Position numbers and translations under genes: made by a program. Shown in pieces: positions 6,766-14,742 of a stretch of DNA of 33,399 bases (its first letter is position 1; the number at the start of each line of letters is the position of its first letter). Under the pieces are notes generated by a model that was given only the letters and a program-made list of their open reading frames with translations, ran no database searches and was not told the DNA's origin. This DNA comes from Pirellulales bacterium (lineage in GTDB: Bacteria; Planctomycetota; Planctomycetia; Pirellulales; Thermoguttaceae). The DNA is taken from positions 1 through 33,399 of the forward strand of contig JAFGIR010000197.1 of assembly GCA_016929515.1 (NCBI GenBank), written 5' to 3'.

Positions 6766-9018
6766 ATGTCGACCAAAGACGACACATCGCTGGACCATCC
6801 TTCGAACGGTCAGTCGCTGGTGGTGCACCACAGTACGCCGCTGGGCACCAAAGACGCGGATTGGGCGGCCGTGCCTTCCTACGGCCAAGGACACGATCAT
6901 TCGCAGATGAACGCCGCGGTCTACTTTCACGCCGTCCGGCGTCACTGGTTCCTTGGGCTGTTGCTCGGAGTGATCCTCGCTGTCGCGGCTGGCGTGGCTA
7001 CGTGGTTCCTCCTGCCCATCAAATACACGGCAACGTCGTTGATCCAAGTGTCCATGGAGCAACCCAAGCTGCTCAAAGGCGACCCGCGGTTCAATCTGCA
7101 GCGGGAGTATGAGATTTACAAGGACACGCAGTCCCAGTTGGTCAGAAGCCCCCTCGTCTTGATGGCCGCGTTGCGGAAACCGGAGATCGCTTCGCTATCC
7201 ATCTACAAGCGAGAGGAGGTCGACCCGATCACCTGGTTGCAGGATGAGTTGCGCGTCTTTTTTGGCGGCGAAGGCCAGATCATGTCGGTCAGCCTGACCG
7301 ACGACAACAAGGAAGAAGTCGCCAAGGTGGTCCGCGCGGTGGTCGACGCCTATCTCAGCGAAATCGTCGAAAGCGAACGGAGCGAGAAGCACCGCGCTCT
7401 GGCCGACCTCGAGGCGGTGTTGGCCGCCAAGGAACAGGAAATTCGCCAACGACGCACCACCCTGAGACGGTTGGCCGACGAGTTGGGCACGGCCGACCGG
7501 GAAACACTCAACATGCAAATGCAGTTCGCCCTGCAACAGTTGAGCATGTATCGCGGACAACTCGCCCAGGTTCAGATCGACCTGCAGAACTCCAAGTCCG
7601 AATTCGCGGCCAGCCGGAAGGCACTCGAGCGGCTGGAATCGGCGCCGGCAAACACTCTGGAACTCGAACGGCTGAAGTTGCAGGACCCAATCTGTCGCGA
7701 ACTTCAAAAAAAGATCAGCGACTTGCAGGCCGTCGCGAGCCAGGCCGCCGGAAAGGGGCTCCCCGGAAAACCCGGCTCCCTCTCCATCCAATTGGTCGAG
7801 CAAATAAACACGCTTCAAGCAGACCTTCAAGCGAGGCTCGATCACCTCTCCACGATCCTAACGGCAGCCATGCGGAACGAACTCCAGGAAAAAGTCTCCG
7901 ACCTGGAGGTCAGAATTGCCCTGGCACAAGAACTGAAAACAAACCTCGACAGCGAGGTCAGCGCCAAACGCGAGGAATTCGAGAAGATCGGCAAGTCGTC
8001 CGTTGAGTTGGACATGATGCGGACCGAGTTGGAAAATCTCGAGGACGTCACAAGCGGCATCGCGGTGCAACGCGAGACGCTCGAAGTCGAGACCAAGTCG
8101 CCGCCACGAATCCGATTGCATCAGAGGGCCGAGGAACCCATCAGCTACGACAACCCCGAGATGCACGTGGCTCTGACCATTATTGCGGCCATCGCCGGCC
8201 TGATTCTGCCGCTGGTTGGCATTGTCTGGTGGGACGTTCGCAAAGAGCGCATCAATTCGTCGGAAGACGTGGCCAAGGGGCTCGGCCTGCCCGTCATGGG
8301 TTCCGTACCCGTGATTCCCGGTCGAGCCATCAAGCGACTGAATGCTCCAGGCAAGAAGAACCAAGTCTGGAACGTCCGATTGGCTGAGTCGGTCGACGGC
8401 ATTGCGGCCAAATTGCTCCGCAACGCGGCGATCGAGAAGAATCGGGTCGTACTGATTACCAGCGCGGTTAGCGGCGAGGGCAAGACGACACTCGCCACCC
8501 AGGTGGCCATGAGTCTCGCCCGCGCCGGAAAACAAACCGTCCTGGTCGACTTCGATTTGCGTCGCCCGGCCGTTGACAAGGCGTTCCAGTTGCCGTTGTA
8601 TCCAGGCGTCAGCGAAGCCCTTTGCGGCGAGAACGACATCAAGAGCTTGCCGCAAACGACCGGACTTCCCAATCTGGAAGTGGTGACCGCCGGGCGATGC
8701 GATCGGCATGCTCTGCAATCGCTGGCCAACGGCAACGACAAGCAACTCTTCGAGGAGCTTCGCGAGAAGTACGAATTCGTGATTGTCGACGGTAGCCCGA
8801 TCTTGCCCGTGGCCGATTCGCGATACGTCAGCCAACATGTCGATTCGGTAGTGCTTTCGGTCTTCCGTGACTATAGCCGCGTTCCAAAGGTGACCGCGGC
8901 ATGCGAAATCCTCGAGGCTTTTGGCGTCCGCGACATTGAAGCCGTGGTAACCAGTTCGAGCGAGGACGGATACGGGGTGATCGACATGGTCGCCCAGAAG
9001 GCACCCGTCCCCACTTAA
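6766..9018 (+). CDS. wzc: Wzc-like polysaccharide co-polymerase with BY-kinase domain
   Basis: An inner-membrane regulator of polymer chain length and export that should work with the Wza-type lipoprotein. The 750 residues comprise a polar N-terminal leader (1-55), transmembrane segment 1 (about 61-83), a Wzz-type periplasmic region with long coiled coils (about 195-435), transmembrane segment 2 (about 467-489) and a cytoplasmic bacterial tyrosine-kinase domain. The ATPase motifs are intact: Walker A SAVSGEGKTT at 566-575, Walker A' VLVDFDLRRP at 592-601, and Walker B FVIVDG at 671-676. The C-terminus has only one tyrosine (Tyr736) in place of the usual tyrosine cluster, so control by autophosphorylation may be reduced or different. 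The gene has a strong ribosome-binding site and is followed by a terminator hairpin. Confidence 0.93.
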   Translation: MSTKDDTSLDHPSNGQSLVVHHSTPLGTKDADWAAVPSYGQGHDHSQMNAAVYFHAVRRHWFLGLLLGVILAVAAGVATWFLLPIKYTATSLIQVSMEQPKLLKGDPRFNLQREYEIYKDTQSQLVRSPLVLMAALRKPEIASLSIYKREEVDPITWLQDELRVFFGGEGQIMSVSLTDDNKEEVAKVVRAVVDAYLSEIVESERSEKHRALADLEAVLAAKEQEIRQRRTTLRRLADELGTADRETLNMQMQFALQQLSMYRGQLAQVQIDLQNSKSEFAASRKALERLESAPANTLELERLKLQDPICRELQKKISDLQAVASQAAGKGLPGKPGSLSIQLVEQINTLQADLQARLDHLSTILTAAMRNELQEKVSDLEVRIALAQELKTNLDSEVSAKREEFEKIGKSSVELDMMRTELENLEDVTSGIAVQRETLEVETKSPPRIRLHQRAEEPISYDNPEMHVALTIIAAIAGLILPLVGIVWWDVRKERINSSEDVAKGLGLPVMGSVPVIPGRAIKRLNAPGKKNQVWNVRLAESVDGIAAKLLRNAAIEKNRVVLITSAVSGEGKTTLATQVAMSLARAGKQTVLVDFDLRRPAVDKAFQLPLYPGVSEALCGENDIKSLPQTTGLPNLEVVTAGRCDRHALQSLANGNDKQLFEELREKYEFVIVDGSPILPVADSRYVSQHVDSVVLSVFRDYSRVPKVTAACEILEAFGVRDIEAVVTSSSEDGYGVIDMVAQKAPVPT

Positions 9019-9102
9019 AAAAACCGCTCATTGGCCTGGGCCCGGCCGGCTGAATTCGTGACTCACCGCCTGGCGCCAGGCCACCGGCAAGCGTTTTCTT
9101 CG

Positions 9103-9134
9103 CATGGCGGGTGCCCACACACCCGCCATGTTTT
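9103..9134 (+). terminator. Intrinsic-type terminator after the wzc-like gene
   Basis: An 11-bp perfect stem (CATGGCGGGTG at 9103-9113 with CACCCGCCATG at 9120-9130) encloses a 6-base loop and is followed by TTTT at 9131-9134. The stem is strong but the U-run is short. It starts 84 bases after the wzc-like stop and suggests that the exosortase/wzc unit ends here. Confidence 0.65.
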
Positions 9135-9243
9135 GGAAAGCCGGTCCGGTGGCAGTAATTCGAAAGAACATGGGAAGGGCCAAAGGACTGCCCAAACGGC
9201 CGACAAAGGAAGGTGATTGGGATCCGAATCGTTCTCCTTGATC

Positions 9244-9271
9244 TTGCAATCGTTGCGAGACCGGAGATAAT
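9244..9271 (+). promoter_or_regulatory. Candidate sigma70 promoter for the WecA-like gene
   Basis: TTGCAA (4 of 6 to consensus), a 16-base spacer, and GATAAT (5 of 6). It lies about 100 bases before the ATG at 9375 and downstream of the hairpin at 9103-9134, so it fits a new transcription unit. The rest of the 356-base gap between the two genes holds nothing I recognise. Confidence 0.4.
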
Positions 9272-9374
9272 TTGAACGGTGGTTCGCGAACTTGGATTTG
9301 CGTGAACTCCCTTGACGTCCTTATGAGTCCTCATTCGAGACGGTCGAGATCGATCTGACTGAAGCAAAGCGACC

Positions 9375-11084
9375 ATGGGATCAGAACCAACCATCTTTCT
9401 GCTCGCCTGCCTTGTCAGCCTCGGACTGACAGCGCTAATCCGCGAGATCGCGCCTCGGATTGGTTTGACCGACGATCCCGACGGACATCGAAAGCTGCAC
9501 GGTCGAGCCACGGCGCTCGGAGGCGGCGTCGCGGTCTACCTGACCACGGCTGTCATCTTGGGAACGCTCTGGCTGACCCCCAGCCCCCCTCCTGTCTCCT
9601 CCAACGATGGCGCCGCAACCGCCGTTGCCTCGCGTGCGTCCGAAGCCGCTTCGTCCGATGCGACTCACGAAACTCCACCGGTTGAAAACGAGCCGGACGG
9701 TTCGATCTCGGACGAAACGATCAACGCGCGCTCGGTTCCACTCGACATGCCATCCAAACTACGAGATGGCTACAAGGCGCTCCCCTCCCTGCTTCTGGCC
9801 GGGTTGCTCATCGTCCTTCTCGGTTTGGTCGATGACTGGAAGGGCCTCAAAGGCAAGCACAAGCTGCTCGGACAAATGGTGTCCGCGTCGGTGCTGATGT
9901 TTGGTGGGCTGGTCATCCATCGCGTCGATGTTTTCAATTACGAGATTTCTTTCGGCATTCTTGCCTATCCGATCACGCTTCTCTGGCTGCTCGGGGCGAT
10001 CAATGCCTTGAATCTACTCGACGGCATCGACGGTTTGGCCACGATGCTGGGAATTATTCTCAGTTGCACAATCGCTGCCATCGCCGTCGTGGTCATGACG
10101 AGTAATCACGGCGTGGCCATCATTGCCATGGTCTTCGCCGGCAGCCTCCTCGGTTTCATGCGATTCAACTTTCCGCCGGCAAGCATCTTCCTTGGAGATT
10201 CGGGAAGCATGTTGATCGGCCTGGTTGTCGGCGCGCTGGCGATCGGCGGATCGCTCAAGGGCCCCGGCACCGTCCTTTTGGCCGCGCCCCTGGCAATCTG
10301 GACGATCCCCTTTTTCGATTCGGCCGCCGCAATCCTGCGTCGCAAACTGACCGGGCGAAGCATTTATGAAACCGACCGAGCCCATTTGCATCATCGGCTG
10401 CTGAATTTGTTGGGTAGCAACCGCAAGGTGCTCGGCTGGGTCGCGGCTTGCTGTGCCGTCATCGCCGTGGCCACGCTCGTCGGCCTCATCCGCAGGGATG
10501 ATCGCATCATGCTGATAACCTGTGTTGGCATCGTGGCCATTTCGATAACGACGGGCATTTTCGGCCGCGTCGAGCTCTTCTTGATCGGAACGCGTTTGCG
10601 TGGATTTGGCCGGACGTTGGTTTCGCCGATCCTGACCCGGCGCAACGAGCCCTGGCAGACAAGCATCCGCTTGCAGGGACACCAGCAGTGGGACTTGCTT
10701 TGGGCCACGTTCGTGGAGTCGGCCGACAAACTGCGCCTGATCAAGATTCGCTTGGACGTCAACATGCCGACCGTGCACGAAGCTTATCATGCTTCTTGGG
10801 AACGGCCTTCCCACGGACCCAGCGGCTCCCGTTGGTACGTCGAAATCCCCTTGGTGCTCAAGGACCAACCCGTGGGCGTCGTGCGGGTCACCGGCCAGCG
10901 CAACCATCAATCGGCGTGTTCGGACATTCAGCAACTCATGGAACTCGTTGAGCCCTTCGAGTCGCGTCTGGAGAGTCTGTCCCTGAATTCCGACTCGACC
11001 AACTCCGCCGACAAAGGCTCGAAAACCGAAGTCACAACCGACTCCGACGCAAGCTCGTTGCCGCCAAGAGCGGCGCCCAAGTAA
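9375..11084 (+). CDS. WecA/MraY-type polyprenyl-phosphate sugar-1-phosphate transferase
   Basis: A membrane enzyme that should start each repeat unit by moving a HexNAc-1-phosphate from a UDP-sugar to undecaprenyl phosphate on the cytoplasmic face. Family motifs are all visible: GLVDDWKGL with Asp153-Asp154, NLLDGIDGLA with Asp216 and Asp219, FLGDSGS with Asp275, and the HLHHRL histidine/arginine motif at 337-342. Two features are odd for the family. A low-complexity polar insert of about 65 residues (70-135, rich in S, A, P, E) lies between the early membrane segments. A soluble C-terminal extension of about 165 residues follows the last membrane segment; it has alternating beta-like stretches around 425-510 and a polar tail. 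The ribosome-binding site at 9375 is weak. Confidence 0.92.
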   Translation: MGSEPTIFLLACLVSLGLTALIREIAPRIGLTDDPDGHRKLHGRATALGGGVAVYLTTAVILGTLWLTPSPPPVSSNDGAATAVASRASEAASSDATHETPPVENEPDGSISDETINARSVPLDMPSKLRDGYKALPSLLLAGLLIVLLGLVDDWKGLKGKHKLLGQMVSASVLMFGGLVIHRVDVFNYEISFGILAYPITLLWLLGAINALNLLDGIDGLATMLGIILSCTIAAIAVVVMTSNHGVAIIAMVFAGSLLGFMRFNFPPASIFLGDSGSMLIGLVVGALAIGGSLKGPGTVLLAAPLAIWTIPFFDSAAAILRRKLTGRSIYETDRAHLHHRLLNLLGSNRKVLGWVAACCAVIAVATLVGLIRRDDRIMLITCVGIVAISITTGIFGRVELFLIGTRLRGFGRTLVSPILTRRNEPWQTSIRLQGHQQWDLLWATFVESADKLRLIKIRLDVNMPTVHEAYHASWERPSHGPSGSRWYVEIPLVLKDQPVGVVRVTGQRNHQSACSDIQQLMELVEPFESRLESLSLNSDSTNSADKGSKTEVTTDSDASSLPPRAAPK

Positions 11085-11112
11085 CCGGTATTTTGTTTGC
11101 TCATGGCATAAG

Positions 11113-11811
11113 ATGAGGGTATTTTCTGATATGAATAATGTTACGACAAAGATCATTGTCGCCTTTGTACTGCTCGCCGTGTTCGCGGGCGGCACTTTTT
11201 ACATCTACGGCAAGCTCGGCGTACTCAAGAGTGCCGAAATGCCATGCAAGCAACTTGCCCAAATTCCCAAGGAGTTGGGATCCTGGAAAGGACAAGACCG
11301 GCCGACCGAGGATCGCGTCTTTCGGGCAATTGGTGCCGACAATGTGCTCAACCGCACGTACACCAATTTGGCCGGCAAGGAAATCACCCTCCACGCGGCC
11401 GTTCGCAGCGACTTCCCAGGCATTCTGCCACATACGCCGATGGTCTGTTATCCGTCCGCCGGTTGGATCGAGAAGAAGGCAAGCGAAGAGAAGTTGGAAA
11501 TGCCGGGCCTCCCGCCGGTAGACGCGATGTTCGCCACGTTCGAGATGGAAGGCCGACGGACCATGATCCTCTTCTGGTATCAATTCGGCGAACCCACCTT
11601 CCACACGAGCGAAGGATTCGACGAAGCCAAACAGAAGCTCCGTCACTACGAGAAATGGCCTTGTCTCATCAAGGTCCTTCTCCAAACAGACATGAATAAT
11701 AGCGAACAGGCAAAGAAACGGCTCCTTGATTTCGCGTCACACCTCTACCCGTGGACCAGCCAGATGCAATATGGCGACGCCGGGCCACCGCCCACCGACC
11801 CCGCCGACTAA
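11113..11811 (+). CDS. epsI: EpsI family exosortase-associated protein
   Basis: A single-pass periplasmic protein of the EpsI family, which occurs with exosortases as a separate gene or as a fused C-terminal domain. Its biochemical role is not established. The 232 residues have one N-terminal membrane anchor (about 13-32) and then the conserved block HTPMVCYPSAGW (107-118, Cys112), followed by WYQFG (155-159) and a C-terminal helical part with KWPCLIKVLLQT (181-192). It lies 5 kb from the exosortase with wzc and wecA between them. The ATG at 11113 is the outermost start; the ATG at 11131 has a GAGGG upstream and is an alternative. Its 3' end (11652-11740) has a decayed copy at 21636-21730. 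Confidence 0.85.
   Translation: MRVFSDMNNVTTKIIVAFVLLAVFAGGTFYIYGKLGVLKSAEMPCKQLAQIPKELGSWKGQDRPTEDRVFRAIGADNVLNRTYTNLAGKEITLHAAVRSDFPGILPHTPMVCYPSAGWIEKKASEEKLEMPGLPPVDAMFATFEMEGRRTMILFWYQFGEPTFHTSEGFDEAKQKLRHYEKWPCLIKVLLQTDMNNSEQAKKRLLDFASHLYPWTSQMQYGDAGPPPTDPAD
11652..11740 (+). repeat. epsI 3'-end segment, left copy of a diverged direct repeat
   Basis: This part of epsI aligns with 21636-21730. It includes the 11-base identity GTCCTTCTCCA (11674-11684 and 21658-21668) and a 20-base identity at 11716-11735 and 21701-21720. The first 33 bases match at 24 positions. The two copies are in the same orientation and bracket about 10 kb of polysaccharide genes. Confidence 0.75.
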
Positions 11812-11970
11812 CCCCGAGTGGGGCGTGTCGGAACGTAATGAGTTTTCAGCCACGGTTCTCGACGACACCCCGAAGTCCAAGTAGCTTGCAACGCGGTTTC
11901 TTTTCAGAAGGGTTCGGAGAACCCCGGAGATCCGCGAAACGTCACGATTGTAATCTGGACGGACCTGCCC

Positions 11971-13149
11971 GTGACGAATTCTCGAAAACGCGTTTCCGTT
12001 ATCTTTGGAACACGGCCGGAGGCAATCAAACTCTGCCCGCTCGTCCTGGCGATGCGCGGCGCTCGGGAGTTGGAGCCGCATGTCTGCGTGACAGGTCAAC
12101 ATCGAGAGATGTTGGACCAGGTGCTTGCCTTCTTTGGCGTCGCGCCTGACGCCGACCTCGATCTGATGCGGCCGAGCCAGGCCCTTGCCGGTCTTACGTC
12201 GCGAGCCATTGCCGCGGTCGATGAGTATTTGGAGGCCAGCCACCCCGAACTGGTGATCGTCCAAGGCGACACCACCACGGTCTTCTGTGCCGCCTTGTGC
12301 GCCTTCTATCGCAACATTCCGGTCGGCCACGTCGAGGCCGGACTGCGGACCTTCAATAAACGGTCCCCTTTCCCGGAAGAAATCAATCGCGTGCTGACGA
12401 CTCGGGTGAGTGATCTGCATTTCGCCCCGACGGAAACAGCCCGGCAAAACCTCGTCCGCGAGGCCGTGCCGCGGGATCGGGTCTTCGTGACGGGCAACAC
12501 GGTGATCGACGCCTTGCTGTTCGCCGTCGAGCGGATACGCGCGAACCCACCGGCGGTGGATGGGTTGCCCGCCTCGCTTCAGCCCGGTCGCAACCCGAAG
12601 ACCGGCGACCGTCCCCCCGTCGTCCTGATCACGGGCCACCGCCGCGAGAACTTCGGAGACGGTTTCGAGAATATCTGTCGGGCGATTGCGAGCCTGGCCC
12701 GCCGGTTCCCCGACACCCATTTCGTCTACCCGGTCCACTTGAATCCAAACGTCCGCGAGCCGGTCGACCGCCTGCTCGGGCCTTCGGCCGGCGACACCAT
12801 TCACCTGATCGACCCCTTGAGCTATCTGCCGTTTGTGGCAATGATGGACCGGGCAACGTTGGTGTTGACCGATTCGGGCGGCGTCCAGGAGGAGGCCCCG
12901 AGCCTCGGCAAGCCGGTGCTGGTCATGCGAGACACGACCGAACGGCCCGAGGCGGTCGAGATGGGCACGGTCAAACTCGTCGGCACCAACGAGCAGGCGA
13001 TCGTCGAGAACGTCACGACGTTGCTGACCGACGAAAAGGCCTACGCCGCCATGGCCAACGCGGTCAATCCTTACGGAGATGGAAAGGCGTGTGGGCGGAT
13101 ACTCGACGCATGCACGCGCTTCGTTGCCGGACACGAGAATCGCACATGA
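11971..13149 (+). CDS. wecB: UDP-N-acetylglucosamine 2-epimerase (non-hydrolysing)
   Basis: Cytoplasmic enzyme interconverting UDP-GlcNAc and UDP-ManNAc. At 392 residues it has the normal length. It carries the nucleotide-sugar epimerase motifs: GTRPEAIK (13-20), QGDTTT (98-103), GHVEAGLRT (119-127), PEEINR (135-140), TGHRREN (221-227) and the UDP-binding stretch DSGGVQEEAPSLGKPV (301-316) followed by RDTTERPE. The start is GTG at 11971, with no strong ribosome-binding site. No UDP-ManNAc dehydrogenase (WecC) is encoded in the window, so the product is either used as ManNAc or oxidised by an enzyme from elsewhere. It is the first gene of the block bracketed by the epsI repeats. Confidence 0.95.
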   Translation: MTNSRKRVSVIFGTRPEAIKLCPLVLAMRGARELEPHVCVTGQHREMLDQVLAFFGVAPDADLDLMRPSQALAGLTSRAIAAVDEYLEASHPELVIVQGDTTTVFCAALCAFYRNIPVGHVEAGLRTFNKRSPFPEEINRVLTTRVSDLHFAPTETARQNLVREAVPRDRVFVTGNTVIDALLFAVERIRANPPAVDGLPASLQPGRNPKTGDRPPVVLITGHRRENFGDGFENICRAIASLARRFPDTHFVYPVHLNPNVREPVDRLLGPSAGDTIHLIDPLSYLPFVAMMDRATLVLTDSGGVQEEAPSLGKPVLVMRDTTERPEAVEMGTVKLVGTNEQAIVENVTTLLTDEKAYAAMANAVNPYGDGKACGRILDACTRFVAGHENRT

Positions 13150-13344
13150 GCGCCACAACCAAGACCGCCATTTCCTGCCCACGCTCTCCGCGTCCAATGT
13201 CCCGACGAATTGCCGAATCACCGGTCGGGTCTTGTCGGACTCAAGACCCATTCTCGTCCGCCTTCCAAACGGCGATTTTTCAAAGTCGGACGCCGCCCGT
13301 CACGGCGCCGGTCGCCCACGCGCCGAACAAGGTGGGCCGTTGAA

Positions 13345-14742
13345 ATGGCTACGATGCTGAACCCAACACGATTGTGGAATCGGCTTTGGCGTTTGCTGTT
13401 CGACTCTCGCCAAGGTGTCAAAGACACCATCGTCAGCGCCGTGCCTCAGATTGTCGGAGTCTTCACGGGTTTCTTCGGCTCCGTGCTCATCGCCCGCGGA
13501 CTTGGCCCAGACGGCATGGGGCAGTATGCGCTCGTGATCAGTCTCGCCGGCATCGCGACGAGTTTATCGGACCTCGGCATCGGGCAAACGGCCATTCGTT
13601 ATGCGTCGCGGGCCGCGGCGAACAACGACACGCCCGTTCAGATGTCGGTGTTGCGCTGGGCGCTTCGGTGGCGACTCTCTCTTGTCTTTCTCTCGACGAC
13701 CGCCTTTTTCCTGCTTGCGCCCTCGATAGCCCAATTTTGGCACAGCGAGACGTTGACGCCCTATCTGCGACTCGGGTTGCTAGGCGGAGTGTTTGCCGCG
13801 CTGGCGTCCGTGCCGACGATCTACTTCCAGTCTTCCAAGCGTTTTTCGGTCAATGCGTCGGTGACCTCTTCGCAGAAGATCATCTCGTTCGCGGGCATTC
13901 TCGTTTTGAGCGTTTTCAGCCTTTGGTCGCTCCGCAACGTGGTCTTGGCCAATCTGTTTGCTTCGGCCATTGGCGCCCTTGTCTTTCTCATCATCGTGCC
14001 GAAAGCAGCCATTTGGCCCCGGAACGCCATGCGCAAGATCACCGGGCCGGACCTTCGCCGTGTCCTAGCCAGTCCCAAAATACAGCACGACACAAACAAC
14101 AAACTAGACAACTCGTCCCCCGTCGGATTCCTCACGTTCCACGTCTTCTCCGTGGTCATCGTTACGTTGACTCTGCAAGTCGACGTTTGGATGATGGGAT
14201 ACTTGCTGGAAAAGAGTGAACTGGGAATCTACAGCGTGGCGACCCGCTTTGCCCTGCCGCTGACGATTGCGCTAGGTGCGTTGTCTACGGCTCTGTGGCC
14301 GAGAGCATCGGGCGCAACAGACCCGGCAGCCGTTCTTTCTCTCATGCGAAGAACATTCATTACATGTTTTTTGATTGGGTTGTGCAGTATACTCTATGCT
14401 CTATTCGTCCCTCTCTTGGCCCCACGGATATTTGGCAGTGAATACGCCGATAGCGCGTTCATCGGCCAGTTGCTTTGTCTGCGTTTCTTCGTCTCATTCT
14501 GCGTCATCCCCGTTTCTATTTGCGGATACAGTTTTGGTCTAGTTCGATATTACTGGATGGTAAACCTATTGCAGCTTGTTGCTGTCGTGTTTATGAATGC
14601 TCTTCTATTGCCCATTCTCGGGCCGATAGCCCCCGCTCTGGCAATTTTGACTAATTCCCTGATTGGTGCTTTCAGTTTTTCTTTCCTGTTCGTCCTTGTG
14701 TACCACCGACACGTTAGAAACGTAGAGATCTCCCATGAGTAA
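13345..14742 (+). CDS. Wzx-type polysaccharide flippase 1
   Basis: A polytopic inner-membrane protein of the MOP/PST flippase superfamily, expected to flip lipid-linked repeat units to the periplasm. The opening helices have the typical pattern SAVPQIVGVFTGFFGSVLIA, then RGLGPDGMGQYAL, then a DLGIGQTAIRY segment. About a dozen hydrophobic helices follow. The reading frame extends upstream to 13210, but those 45 residues are basic and look untranslated; the ATG at 13345 has AAGGTGG about 9 bases before it and gives 465 residues. The last four codons overlap the next gene. The base composition changes sharply inside this gene near 14340 (62% to 37% G+C in adjacent 60-base lines), so the last third may come from a different source than the first two thirds. 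Confidence 0.9.
   Translation: MATMLNPTRLWNRLWRLLFDSRQGVKDTIVSAVPQIVGVFTGFFGSVLIARGLGPDGMGQYALVISLAGIATSLSDLGIGQTAIRYASRAAANNDTPVQMSVLRWALRWRLSLVFLSTTAFFLLAPSIAQFWHSETLTPYLRLGLLGGVFAALASVPTIYFQSSKRFSVNASVTSSQKIISFAGILVLSVFSLWSLRNVVLANLFASAIGALVFLIIVPKAAIWPRNAMRKITGPDLRRVLASPKIQHDTNNKLDNSSPVGFLTFHVFSVVIVTLTLQVDVWMMGYLLEKSELGIYSVATRFALPLTIALGALSTALWPRASGATDPAAVLSLMRRTFITCFLIGLCSILYALFVPLLAPRIFGSEYADSAFIGQLLCLRFFVSFCVIPVSICGYSFGLVRYYWMVNLLQLVAVVFMNALLLPILGPIAPALAILTNSLIGAFSFSFLFVLVYHRHVRNVEISHE

Noticed and set aside
11812-11830. CCCC-GAGT-GGGG hairpin after epsI
   Set aside because: The stem is only 4 bp with no U-run, too weak to call a terminator.
11737-13251. 504-codon open frame on the minus strand
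   Set aside because: It is a shadow of wecB, caused by high G+C at third codon positions. It is rich in R, G and D, has no family motif, and wecB on the other strand is certain.
13210-13344. Longer N-terminus for flippase 1
   Set aside because: The 45 added residues are mostly basic and unlike a flippase start. The ATG at 13345 has a proper ribosome-binding site and leads directly into the first helix.
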